DNA of 64,000 nt from Comamonas thiooxydans. GTDB taxonomy: Bacteria > Pseudomonadota > Gammaproteobacteria > Burkholderiales > Burkholderiaceae_C. Shown piece after piece: positions 51,796 through 60,499 of this stretch; positions within the stretch are counted from its first letter, which is position 1; each line of letters opens with the position of its first letter. The stretch spans positions 310,001 to 374,000 of the forward strand of contig NZ_BBVD01000002.1 of NCBI RefSeq assembly GCF_000964545.1. The letters are read 5' to 3'. The position numbers and the translations under genes are program-made. The notes under the pieces were generated by a model that saw only the letters and a list, made by a program, of their open reading frames with translations, was not told the origin of the DNA and did not search any database.

Positions 51796-52827
51796 TCAGT
51801 CGATATGCGCGCCGGAGTCCTTGACCACCTGCTTCCAGTACGCCAGCTCGGCCGGCAGCATGGCCTTGAAGCTTTGCGGCGTGGACTCCACGCGCTCTGC
51901 GCCCAGAGTCTTGAGGCGTTCGGCCATCTCGGGCCTGGCCAGCACGGTCTTGACGGCCTGATAAAGCTTGTCCACCACCGGCTGCGGCGTACCGGCCGGT
52001 GCAAACAAGCCGTACCAGCTGGTCACGGCCAGGCCCTTGCCCAGCACGGGGATCTCGGGCGCCAGTGATGTGGGCCTGTCGGACGCCACACCCAGCACGC
52101 GCAGCTTGCCGCTGCTGACAAAAGGCATCACGCCGGGAAAGCTGCCAAAGGTCACCGGTAGCTGGCCGGCCACCACATCGGTGGCGGCGGCCGATGCCCC
52201 CTTGTAAGGCACATGCAGCAGGCTCAGGTTCTTCTGCTTTTTCAGCATCTCGCCCAGCAGATGGTTGAGCGTGCCGTTGCCGGCAGAAGCATATTCAACC
52301 TTGCCCGGATGCGCCTTGGCATAGGCCACCAGTTCGTCCAGATTCCTGGCGGGGAAGTTCGGATTCACCACCAGCAGATAAGGCGCGACGGCCAGCTGCA
52401 TCACGGCAGTGAAGTCCTTGATGGGATCGAACGGCACCCTGGAATACAGCGCCGGATTGATGGTGTAGGCGCTTTGCGCCGTCACGAGAAAGGTGTAGCC
52501 GTCGGCCGCGCTGCGCGCCACCTGGCCCGTGCCCAGATTGCCGTTGGCGCCGGCGCGGTTTTCCACGATGACGGGCTGGCCCAGCGAATTCTCCAGCCCC
52601 TGCGCCACGGCACGCGCAATCACATCGTTGGCACCGCCCGGTGCCTGGGGCACGACAAAGGTAATCGGCTTGGCAGGCCAGTTGCCGCCCTGCGCCAGTG
52701 CTTGCGTCAGAGGAGCCGCCATCACCACGGCAGCCACCGCTGCCAACAGCAGCGAGCGGCGTTGGTTTGCAGAGATAAAAACAGCGTTTCGCGCCATCTC
52801 GGTGCGCGCAGCTTCTTCAAACTTCAT
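51796..52827 (-). CDS. Bug/TctC family periplasmic binding protein
   Basis: A 343-residue tripartite tricarboxylate transporter-type receptor, a family expanded in Comamonadaceae. Signal peptide SLLLAAVAAVVMAAPLTQALA, then WPAKPITFVVPQAPGGANDVIARA, VIVENRAGANGNLGTGQVARS and YASAGNGTLNHLLGEML. Ligand is a small carboxylate or amide, not fixed by sequence. ATG at 52827 has AGGAAG 9 bases before. No tctA/tctB neighbours, as is usual for orphan Bug proteins. Confidence 0.92.
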   Translation of the reverse strand: MKFEEAARTEMARNAVFISANQRRSLLLAAVAAVVMAAPLTQALAQGGNWPAKPITFVVPQAPGGANDVIARAVAQGLENSLGQPVIVENRAGANGNLGTGQVARSAADGYTFLVTAQSAYTINPALYSRVPFDPIKDFTAVMQLAVAPYLLVVNPNFPARNLDELVAYAKAHPGKVEYASAGNGTLNHLLGEMLKKQKNLSLLHVPYKGASAAATDVVAGQLPVTFGSFPGVMPFVSSGKLRVLGVASDRPTSLAPEIPVLGKGLAVTSWYGLFAPAGTPQPVVDKLYQAVKTVLARPEMAERLKTLGAERVESTPQSFKAMLPAELAYWKQVVKDSGAHID

Positions 52828-53022
52828 GGCAATAACTTCCTGTGGTGGTGAACATGGATGCTGCCAGCCCTCCATGCCGGCCTGTCGCACCATGCAACAG
52901 GTCATTCTTGCATCGCTCGCAGAGCGGCCTGAACAACACTCACTGTTCGGCCATCGTCTTTGGCAGGGGCTGCCTCCTGCAAATGCCGTGACCAAAAGCC
53001 TGGCCGCAGCCGCACAGCCTCT

Positions 53023-55896
53023 TCACAGCAGCACCAGCCCCGGCGGCAGACTGTCGCCCAGACTGCGCCTGTGATCCTCTGCCTCCATCTGCACCACCTG
53101 CTCGACCATGGCCATCCAGCGCTCTGGCGCACCGCTGCTGCGCATCTTCTCCAGCACCTGCGCCCTGACGGCATCGGGCAGATCGCGCGCGCGGTCGCCC
53201 GTCATGCGGGCCATCTGCACGGCGGCAAACATAGCGGTTTCGTTCTTGCGCCAGTCCTGGGCCAGCGTGGCGTTCAGGAACTCCTGCGCCGCGTCGGGCG
53301 GCATCACCAGATGGGCGTTGGCGGCCAGCGATTGGCGTGCCGCCAGACGACCTATGGCCCACCAGGTCTGCACGGTTTCATCCTCGCGCCTGAGGCGCTG
53401 CAGCATCCACTGCCCCATTTCCTGGCGGTACTGCCAGGGCACGGCCTCCATGGCCGCGAACAGGCGCAGCATGTCGTCATAGCTGCCATGACTGGATTTG
53501 CCGCGCGCGTTCTGCTGCACGGCCTTGTGCATATGGCCGGCCACGTCTTCGAGCAGCTCCATCTGCCGGGCCTCGTTCAGACCCGCAGCCACGCGACGCC
53601 AGAACACCCACCACTCCGTCCAGTTGGCTGCCTCTTTGGCATGACCCAGACCCTGGCCATACAAGGCCCAGACCTGGTCTATGCGCCAGCCATCGAGCTG
53701 CGCCCCTACGCCGGGGCGCAGACACCAGCCTGCGAGATTGAGCCAGACGCGCTCATGGTCGGCCGTGCGGCGGCGGCGCCTGGAGCGGGCCAGCAGCGCA
53801 TCGAACAGGGCTCGCAGCAGGCCCAGTTCCCAGTCATCGCGCGGGCCGAGGATTCTTTCGAGCGACTGGCGCAGCTGGCGCACTTCCCGGGCCGTCACTT
53901 CCTGCGCCTGCGTGCCGAAGATGCGCTCCACCAGGGCCACGGCTTCGGGCAGCCTGGCTGCCAAAGAATTAGACTGTTTTGGGCCTTCAGCGCTTTGTTC
54001 ACCGGCGCTGTCAGCTATGGGTTCCGAAGCCGAAGCACCGCGTACAGCAAAGGGCAGCAGCCAGGACTGGCCCGCATCCTGCACTGCCACGCAGCGCACT
54101 TCCAGCGTGCCGACCTCGCTCATGCAGGCTTGCAGCTGCACCTCGACCTGGGCTGCGGCCCGGCCTTCGGGCGCGGGCAGCACCGTGGCCAGAGGCGGCA
54201 GCTCCACCCAGCCCTCGCCGATCAAAGGTGCAATCTGGCCGGCCTGAGCTGGCGCATGGCTCAGGCTGTTGGCCAATACATTGAAGCGCACGGCCTGGCC
54301 CAGCTTGAGCGCAAAGCGCCGGCCAGAGAGCACCATGCGCACGCCCTCCTCCGTGCCACGCGGCAGCAGGCACAGGCCTTGCGGAGCCTCGCCCTTCTTG
54401 CCCGGCAGCAGCAGCCAGTAGCTGCGTGCCGAACCGCCACCAATGCGCGGCACCATGGTCTTGATCGCTGCCGACGCCTGCCCGGCCTGTGCTTCGGGCA
54501 GGTTGGGCGTAGCAATCTGTGCCACCGCCAGCTCGGCCTGATGGCGTGCCAGCCCGTAGGCTGCCGCACCGCGCGCCACGGCCCAGTCCGGGTGCGGGTT
54601 GTGCAGCACGCGCACCGGGCTGCCGCGCCAGCGGCCAAGCAATTGCGTCAGACGCTGAACCATGGCATGGGCATGGAACACGCCGCCGTTGAGCAGCACG
54701 GTATCGGGCAGGCCCCCACTCGCATGCTGGGCGAGAAAATGTGCCAGATGACGACTGATGGCCGCATCGGCCGGATAGGGCAGGCCAAAGCCGCGCAGCG
54801 CGCCTTGCCGCCTGGCGGGCATATCGCTGATCTGCGCGACCGGCAAAAAGCCCTCGACCACCGACTGCAGCACCTGCTCACGAGTCAGCGTGACGCTTTG
54901 AGTCGCCGCCATCAGCTTGCTGCCGCCCCCGAGCAAGGTGATGCCGATCTGCTCGGGCGCGTTCTGCACCAGCAACTGCTCCTTGGCCATGCGGCAGCGC
55001 TGCACCAGCTGGGCAAAGCGCTGTGCGGACAGCCTCTGCCCCTGGTCTGGCGCCTTGTGCGCAAAAGCCGGCTCAAGCTGATGGGCCAGCGCCAGGTCCA
55101 TGTTGTCGCCGCCCAGCATCAGGTGCTCGCCGACGGCCGTGCGCGTCAGCGTGGGCAGGCTGCCATCGGCCGATGCATCCACGCGAATCAGCGTCAGATC
55201 GGTAGTCCCTCCGCCCACATCCACCACCAGCACCAGTCGGCTGTCCGCCAGTTGCGCAGCCAGCTCATCGCCCTGCAGCACCAGCCAGTCGTGAAACGCG
55301 GCCTTGGGCTCCTCCAGCAGTTGCACGCGCGGCAGACCCGCCATCTGCGCAGCCTCCAGCGTCAATGCACGTGCACCTTCGTCGAACGAGGCTGGTACCG
55401 TCAGCACCACGCTTTGCTGGTGCAGTGGCGCTTCGGGACGGGCCTGGTCCCATGCCGCTTTCACATGGGCCAGATAGGAGCTTGAGGCCGCCAGCGGCGA
55501 TACCTTGGCCACGTCCTCGCCAGCCCCCCATGGCAGGATGGCGGCTGTGCGATCCACGCCGGTATGCGAGAGCCAGCTTTTGGCACTGGCCACCAGCCGC
55601 CCCGGCACGGCAGCGCCCAGATCTCGCGCCCAGCGGCCGATGACGGCAGGCACCGCTTCATCCGCGCCCTGCGGCGGCCAGGGCTGGCGCCAGGCCTCGC
55701 CCAGCTCGCCCTGGGCGGCCTGGTAACGCACCGAAGGCAGCAGCGGCTGGGCCACGACCTCGCCTGCCGTGCTGCGCTGGGCAATATCGAGCAGCGCGAT
55801 ATCGCTTGTCGCAGCGTCCAGCGCAACGCTTGCCACGACCGTGTGACTGGTGCCCAGGTCGATGCCGACGGCGTAGGTGGGGCGAGATGAATGCAT
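53023..55896 (-). CDS. Hsp70 family protein with long C-terminal extension
   Basis: A 957-residue Hsp70-like ATPase. The N-terminal actin-like fold shows AVGIDLGTSHTVVAS (phosphate-1), LVVDVGGGTTDLTLIRVD (phosphate-2) and VLLNGGVFHAHAMVQRL (adenosine region). Residues after about 620 carry an extension (QEVTAREVRQLRQSLERILG, WTEWWVFWRRVAAGL) that I associate with DUF3731-type partners of a second Hsp70; this is not standard DnaK. No DnaJ or GrpE genes are nearby. Start is ATG at 55896. A dispersed-repeat-like segment lies at 53966. Confidence 0.85.
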   Translation of the reverse strand: MHSSRPTYAVGIDLGTSHTVVASVALDAATSDIALLDIAQRSTAGEVVAQPLLPSVRYQAAQGELGEAWRQPWPPQGADEAVPAVIGRWARDLGAAVPGRLVASAKSWLSHTGVDRTAAILPWGAGEDVAKVSPLAASSSYLAHVKAAWDQARPEAPLHQQSVVLTVPASFDEGARALTLEAAQMAGLPRVQLLEEPKAAFHDWLVLQGDELAAQLADSRLVLVVDVGGGTTDLTLIRVDASADGSLPTLTRTAVGEHLMLGGDNMDLALAHQLEPAFAHKAPDQGQRLSAQRFAQLVQRCRMAKEQLLVQNAPEQIGITLLGGGSKLMAATQSVTLTREQVLQSVVEGFLPVAQISDMPARRQGALRGFGLPYPADAAISRHLAHFLAQHASGGLPDTVLLNGGVFHAHAMVQRLTQLLGRWRGSPVRVLHNPHPDWAVARGAAAYGLARHQAELAVAQIATPNLPEAQAGQASAAIKTMVPRIGGGSARSYWLLLPGKKGEAPQGLCLLPRGTEEGVRMVLSGRRFALKLGQAVRFNVLANSLSHAPAQAGQIAPLIGEGWVELPPLATVLPAPEGRAAAQVEVQLQACMSEVGTLEVRCVAVQDAGQSWLLPFAVRGASASEPIADSAGEQSAEGPKQSNSLAARLPEAVALVERIFGTQAQEVTAREVRQLRQSLERILGPRDDWELGLLRALFDALLARSRRRRRTADHERVWLNLAGWCLRPGVGAQLDGWRIDQVWALYGQGLGHAKEAANWTEWWVFWRRVAAGLNEARQMELLEDVAGHMHKAVQQNARGKSSHGSYDDMLRLFAAMEAVPWQYRQEMGQWMLQRLRREDETVQTWWAIGRLAARQSLAANAHLVMPPDAAQEFLNATLAQDWRKNETAMFAAVQMARMTGDRARDLPDAVRAQVLEKMRSSGAPERWMAMVEQVVQMEAEDHRRSLGDSLPPGLVLL
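53966..54018. repeat. Dispersed repeat inside the long Hsp70 gene
   Basis: On the minus strand CCATAGCTGACAGCGCC ... AAAGCGCTGAAGG ... CAAAACAGTCTAATTC. It has the pattern of the intergenic palindromes and unusually low GC, encoding the IADSAGEQSAEGPKQSNSL stretch that looks like an interdomain linker. Confidence 0.45.
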
Positions 55897-56092
55897 GGGC
55901 TGAGGCGGAAACACGTAAAACTCTGTCGCCGATCGTAACAAGAGCCGGATGCCCGAACCGCCTGCCGGGATGAGCGGCTGCTGCGACGACAACTGTCCAA
56001 AGCAGTGCACGGTGGCTGGCACGGGACTTGCCTTGTAACAAGCGCGCAGATTCGCGCAAGTTTCATAGCAAAGATCGAAGGCTAGTCGCTAC

Positions 56093-57124
56093 ATGCCAGT
56101 CAAAACAACAACTGTGTCTCGTGTCCTCCTCGCCGCTCTGGCCACCGCCGGAGCTTCCGTCGCGCTCGCACAAAGCAGCGTGCAGATCTATGGCCGCCTC
56201 AATACCTCGGTCGAGCATCAGAAGGTCGGAGGCAGCAGCCTGACCGGGCTCTTCAACAACAACTCGCGCTTTGGCTTTGTAGGCAGCGAAGACCTGGGCG
56301 GCGGCCTCAAGGCCGGCTTCCAGCTCGAATCCGGCTTCGAATCCGATACCGGCGCCGGTACCGGCAGCACCGGCGCCCTGGCCTTTCAGCGCCAGAGCGA
56401 AGTCAACCTCTCGGGCAGTCTGGGCAAGCTGCGTCTGGGCCGTTTTGGTGCTGCCACCTATTTCGGCATTGCCGACTATGGTGCACTGGATGAGCCCAAC
56501 CACGATACCGGCTCCATCGCCGATGCGCTCTACGACTACGTGATGCGCAACACCAACAAGATCGCCTATCGCAGCCCTGTGATGGCCGGGCTGACATTGG
56601 AGGCTCAGGCATCGCTACACGAAAAGACGACAGGTGCCGTGCAGAAGAACGGCTACGACCTCTATGCCAACTGGGAACGCGGCCCCTTGGCCCTGGGCGC
56701 GGGCTTTACCCAGCTGGGCAACGACAGGCAGTTTGCCCTGCGCGGCCACTACATCTGGAATGCGCTGCAGATCGGTGCCTACTACCAGCGCTCGGACAAC
56801 GGCTCGGGCTCGCTGTGCAGCAATGGCGGTGCCGGCTGCGGCACGCGTGACGCTGCGCGCGTGACTGCGGCCTACCGGGTTGGCGCTTCGGAGCTTGCCC
56901 TGGGCTACGGCTGGGCGAGCCGGTGGAGCCATGTGCCCGGCAGCAGCGCGCGCCAGTGGATTCTTGGCTACAACCACCATCTGAGCAAACGCACCAAGCT
57001 CTACGCTGCCTACACACGCATCGACAACGGATCCGGCGTGGCCTATGGCTACAACTTCAAGGGTGGCGTGGGCTATGGGCAGGATGCCAGCAGCCTGAGC
57101 GTGGGTCTGCGCCACGCGTTCTAG
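56093..57124 (+). CDS. Outer-membrane porin (betaproteobacterial type)
   Basis: A 343-residue general diffusion porin: signal peptide LLAALATAGASVALAQ, first strand SSVQIYGRLNTSVEH, FGFVGSEDLGGGLKAGFQLE and the closing LSVGLRHAF with terminal Phe. The trimeric 16-strand barrel is expected. It lies between two same-strand Hsp70 genes in the opposite direction. Confidence 0.93.
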   Translation: MPVKTTTVSRVLLAALATAGASVALAQSSVQIYGRLNTSVEHQKVGGSSLTGLFNNNSRFGFVGSEDLGGGLKAGFQLESGFESDTGAGTGSTGALAFQRQSEVNLSGSLGKLRLGRFGAATYFGIADYGALDEPNHDTGSIADALYDYVMRNTNKIAYRSPVMAGLTLEAQASLHEKTTGAVQKNGYDLYANWERGPLALGAGFTQLGNDRQFALRGHYIWNALQIGAYYQRSDNGSGSLCSNGGAGCGTRDAARVTAAYRVGASELALGYGWASRWSHVPGSSARQWILGYNHHLSKRTKLYAAYTRIDNGSGVAYGYNFKGGVGYGQDASSLSVGLRHAF

Positions 57125-57318
57125 ACCTCTGCTTGAGTGGGGCGCGAGCCATGTTGCTGATGGGCATGGTGCGCGTCCTGCTTCTCAAAAGAAGAGCTTC
57201 ATGATCTTGCGCCTGGCGTGATTGGGCCTGAACCTTTCTTGTGGCATGCCTTTGTCACGGACAGAGGGCGGGTCTCGGCCGGAAGTGCAGCCGCAAACAA
57301 GAGAACAAAAGAGAGAAC

Positions 57319-57353
57319 AAAAAAGCCCGCCAACCAATCGGCCAGCGGGCTTT
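57319..57353 (-). terminator. Intrinsic terminator after the 658-residue Hsp70 gene
   Basis: GCCCGC...GCGGGC with a few inner pairs, followed on the minus strand by six T (plus 57319-57324), 24 bases after the stop at 57377. The gap 57125-57376 otherwise shows nothing I recognise. Confidence 0.75.
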
Positions 57354-57376
57354 CACTGTCAAGCAACTCAGCGGCC

Positions 57377-59353
57377 TTATTCGGCAGCCTCCGCAGAGGT
57401 TTCCGCGCGCACATCGAACTCCACCTTCCAGCGCTCGCTTCCACCCACGGGCACGGCATTGAGCTCCAGCGTGCCGATATCGGTCACACGCGCCGCCAGG
57501 GTCACGGGCACCACCTCGCCGGCAGCGCGGCCGGCGGCGGGCAGATTCAGCTCGATCTCCTGCAGCTCCACCAGCTCTTCGGGCGACCAGAAGTCCAGCA
57601 TGGTGCCGACCTGGTCGGTGCGGCGCACGGACGAGCCAAAGAAGCGCAGACGCACGGGCTCGCCCACGACCAGGCCGAACTCCTCGTCAGGCAGAGCGAC
57701 TTCCGTGCCCTCCTCCATGCCGAACGGTGCCAGGCACAGGGCGGACTGGGGCGGTTCCATGCCGGGGATGGCGGGCATATTGCTCTCCACACCCACGTAA
57801 TAGGACTGAGCCGTGCCGCCGCGAATGCGGACGCCGCGGCCGCTGGTGGCGATATGGCCGTAATAGGCCGCACCGCGGGCCACGGCCAGATCGAGATTGG
57901 CGCCGTCCAGCAGACGCGCAGGCTCGCAGGCCTCGTCGTCCAGCCAGCCGTTGATGACTTCCAGGATGCGCTGCTCGATCTGGGGCGCCTTGAGTACGCC
58001 GCCGTTGAACAGGATGGCCGTGGGATGCAAAAAGGTGGAGCCGTCGATCTGATCGCCCCTCAGGCCCTCGATCTCGGCCAGCGCATGAACCTGGCGGCTC
58101 AGAAAGGCCGCCAGGTGGCGTGTGACGGCGGCATCTTGCGCATAGGGCAGGCCCAGTTGCGTGAGCGCGCCGCGCGCGCGGGTCTTGGGCTTGTCGCTGA
58201 CGGCCACCTTGGGGAAAAAGCCTTCGACCAGCATGGCCAGCACTTCATCACGCGTGACTTCGGTACGGATGCTGCCGCCGATGAGCTTGCTGCCCCGGCT
58301 GGGCACAACCACGGGCACGGCCTGCAAATTGGCGTCGGCCAGCAATTGCTCCTTGGCTGCGCGGCAGCCATGGGCCAGCGCCCGGGTTTGCCAGGCATCG
58401 AGCTGCTTGCCTTCGGCCGCCAGCTTGCGTGCAACGCCATAGGCCAGGGCCAGGTCCATGTTGTCGCCGCCCAGCAAAATGTGTTCGCCCACGGCAATGC
58501 GCTGCAGCTCCAGATTGCCATCGCGCTCCAGCACGGCGATCAGCGAGAGGTCGGTGGTGCCACCGCCCACGTCCACGACGAGGATGATGTCGCCATGCTT
58601 GACCTGCTTGCGCCACTGGCCGCCACTGGCCTGGATCCAGCTGTAAAGCGCGGCCTGAGGTTCTTCGAGCAGTGTCAGCCTGGCAAAGCCCGCGGCCCTG
58701 CAGGCCTCGGCCGTCAACTCGCGCGCGGCGGGGTCGAACGATGCGGGGATGGTGACGGTGATGTCCTGCTGGGCAAACGGGGCCTCGGGGTGAGCCTGCT
58801 CCCAGGCGCGGCGCAGATGCTCGAGATAGCGGGTTGAAGCGGTCAGCGGCGAAATGCGGCTGACTTCCTCGGGTGCATCGGCGGGGAGAATGCCTGCGCG
58901 GCGATCGACGCCGGGGTGGCAGAGCCAGCTCTTGGCGCTGCTGACCAGACGGATGGGCGTGGCTGCGCCGCGGCTGCGGGCGAATTCGCCGGTGATGAAG
59001 TCGCCGGGTGCACCGGGCAAGCTGCGCTCGGCTTCGGTCAGCTCGCTTTCGTGCGGCAGATAGAGAAAGGACGGCAGCAGTGGCCTGGCCTCGACACTGC
59101 CGGGAGCCGTGAGCTGGGGAATGTCCAGCACGCCCTGCACCACCTTCTCGCCATCGCTGGCGTTCTTGTTCACATAGGACAGCGCGCAGTGGGTGGTGCC
59201 CAGATCGATGCCGATGCTGTAGCTAGCGCCGGCAGACGGGGCGTCGGCCTGACCTGCAGGGCTTTGTGGCTGAGCGGCGGCAGCCACGGAATCAGGAGTG
59301 CTCGCAGCTTGACTGGCCGCACCCGATGCGGCGATGGAGGCAAACATATTCAT
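57377..59353 (-). CDS. Hsp70 family protein (658 residues)
   Basis: An Hsp70-like ATPase with an Ala/Pro-rich N-terminal extension of about 45 residues before YSIGIDLGTTHCALSYVN. Phosphate-2 motif LVVDVGGGTTDLSLIAVLE and adenosine motif ILFNGGVLKAPQIEQRIL are intact. Its C-terminus is shorter than the 957-residue paralogue. It begins 3 bases after the DUF2760 stop with GGAG before the ATG, so it is co-translated with it. Client and function unknown. Confidence 0.88.
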   Translation of the reverse strand: MNMFASIAASGAASQAASTPDSVAAAAQPQSPAGQADAPSAGASYSIGIDLGTTHCALSYVNKNASDGEKVVQGVLDIPQLTAPGSVEARPLLPSFLYLPHESELTEAERSLPGAPGDFITGEFARSRGAATPIRLVSSAKSWLCHPGVDRRAGILPADAPEEVSRISPLTASTRYLEHLRRAWEQAHPEAPFAQQDITVTIPASFDPAARELTAEACRAAGFARLTLLEEPQAALYSWIQASGGQWRKQVKHGDIILVVDVGGGTTDLSLIAVLERDGNLELQRIAVGEHILLGGDNMDLALAYGVARKLAAEGKQLDAWQTRALAHGCRAAKEQLLADANLQAVPVVVPSRGSKLIGGSIRTEVTRDEVLAMLVEGFFPKVAVSDKPKTRARGALTQLGLPYAQDAAVTRHLAAFLSRQVHALAEIEGLRGDQIDGSTFLHPTAILFNGGVLKAPQIEQRILEVINGWLDDEACEPARLLDGANLDLAVARGAAYYGHIATSGRGVRIRGGTAQSYYVGVESNMPAIPGMEPPQSALCLAPFGMEEGTEVALPDEEFGLVVGEPVRLRFFGSSVRRTDQVGTMLDFWSPEELVELQEIELNLPAAGRAAGEVVPVTLAARVTDIGTLELNAVPVGGSERWKVEFDVRAETSAEAAE

Positions 59354-59356
59354 GGA

Positions 59357-60034
59357 TCACAGCTCCACTTCGGCTTGGGCGATGACCTTGGCGGCCTGAA
59401 TGTCGGTGAGCTGGGGGAGCTTGACCTGAGTCACCAGCCAGCCGCGATGGGACAGCGTGCCGGTAAACGGCGGCTGGCCGACCACATTGCCCGTCAGTCG
59501 CACGGCAGCAGCGTCAAAACCGGCCTGCAAAGTGATGCGCGAGCCTTCGGCTTCGCTGCACACGGGGGAGAGCGTGAAATGCTCGCGCAGCACCTTGCGG
59601 CAGCCCTCATGCACCACGCGCGCGGCCGCGCCGATCTCGGCATCGGTATAGGGCGTGACGTCTTCCTGGATGAAGTCCACAAAACGTGCCTCGCGCTGCA
59701 TCAGGCCCAGCAGTTGCAGGGCGGCGCTGTCGGTGGCGACGAGCTTTTCCACTTCGACGGTTTTTTCGATCAGCTTCTCGACCGGAACCTCGACGCGCTT
59801 CTCAACGGTCTTTTCCACGATTTTTTCGACCGGCACTTCGACGCGAACTTCGACGATCTTCTCGACCGGCACTTCCACGCGTACTTCCCTGGGGGCGACG
59901 TCAGCGGCAAAAGCCTCACCGGCGCGCACACGACTCACGTCGGCGGCCAGGCGACCGTTACCGAGAATGGCAAAAAAACTGCCGATCGCGATGGCGATGC
60001 GGCTCAGGAATGAGGGGGGGGTATTGGCAGTCAT
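59357..60034 (-). CDS. DUF2760 protein with VEVPVEK repeats
   Basis: A 225-residue protein. The C-terminal half matches DUF2760 (LQLLGLMQREARFVDFIQED, VVHEGCRKVLREHFTL, GFDAAAVRLTGNVVGQPPF, GTLSHRGWLV). The N-terminus has a hydrophobic stretch (FLSRIAIAIGSFFAIL) and residues 47-95 repeat V-E-V-P-V-E-K-[IL]-[VI]-E, a regular charged array likely to form an extended or helical rod. DUF2760 is known to me only as a genomic partner of Hsp70 proteins; it may be a client adaptor or substrate-binding piece (inference). Confidence 0.85.
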   Translation of the reverse strand: MTANTPPSFLSRIAIAIGSFFAILGNGRLAADVSRVRAGEAFAADVAPREVRVEVPVEKIVEVRVEVPVEKIVEKTVEKRVEVPVEKLIEKTVEVEKLVATDSAALQLLGLMQREARFVDFIQEDVTPYTDAEIGAAARVVHEGCRKVLREHFTLSPVCSEAEGSRITLQAGFDAAAVRLTGNVVGQPPFTGTLSHRGWLVTQVKLPQLTDIQAAKVIAQAEVEL

Positions 60035-60317
60035 GGAGTCTGTCTCAAAACAGGTTCACGCATGCAGAGTCATTCTGTGGCGCCCTTGCGGGCGGCGCTG
60101 CGCGAACCGAAAACGGAGCCGGACCAGGCGGCAGCGACACGGCCGGCCCTGGCGGCACAAGGCTGGACGCGCCGCAAACGATGCGCGCGGGCCTGTGCAA
60201 CAGGCGCAGATATTACCCAAAAAGCCCGGTCAGCCGTCCCGCTATGGCTTTGCCGCGCCGGCTGCCGCACCTGGACACGCGCTGCCGGGTCATACGCCGC
60301 AAGCATGACCTTCTTCC

Positions 60318-60335
60318 GTTTCATCGTTATGAAAC
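60318..60335. promoter_or_regulatory. Palindrome in the 60035-60499 gap
   Basis: GTTTCAT-CGTT-ATGAAAC, a perfect 7-bp inverted repeat between the divergent DUF2760 and binding-protein genes. It could be an operator; it is not a CIRCE element. The rest of the 465-base gap shows no gene I can support. Confidence 0.3.
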
Positions 60336-60499
60336 CTCTGCCATTTGCCGGATAGTTGATGCAGGATCTTGACAAACAGGCCGCCCCGGCAACGGGTCTT
60401 GCCGATTCATGGGCTGCAGGCAATGCGCGGCACCATGGACGAGCGCACAACAATTGCATTGCGTTTTCGATACGCCCACTTCCCGAGGAGACTTCCCCC

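Noticed and set aside
53023..59353. Calling the Hsp70 genes dnaK
   Set aside because: Their C-terminal parts differ from DnaK, there are two copies, and no dnaJ or grpE is adjacent.
60062..60355. Short plus-strand frames in the 60035-60499 gap
   Set aside because: No ribosome sites, Arg/Ala-rich composition and no recognisable family.
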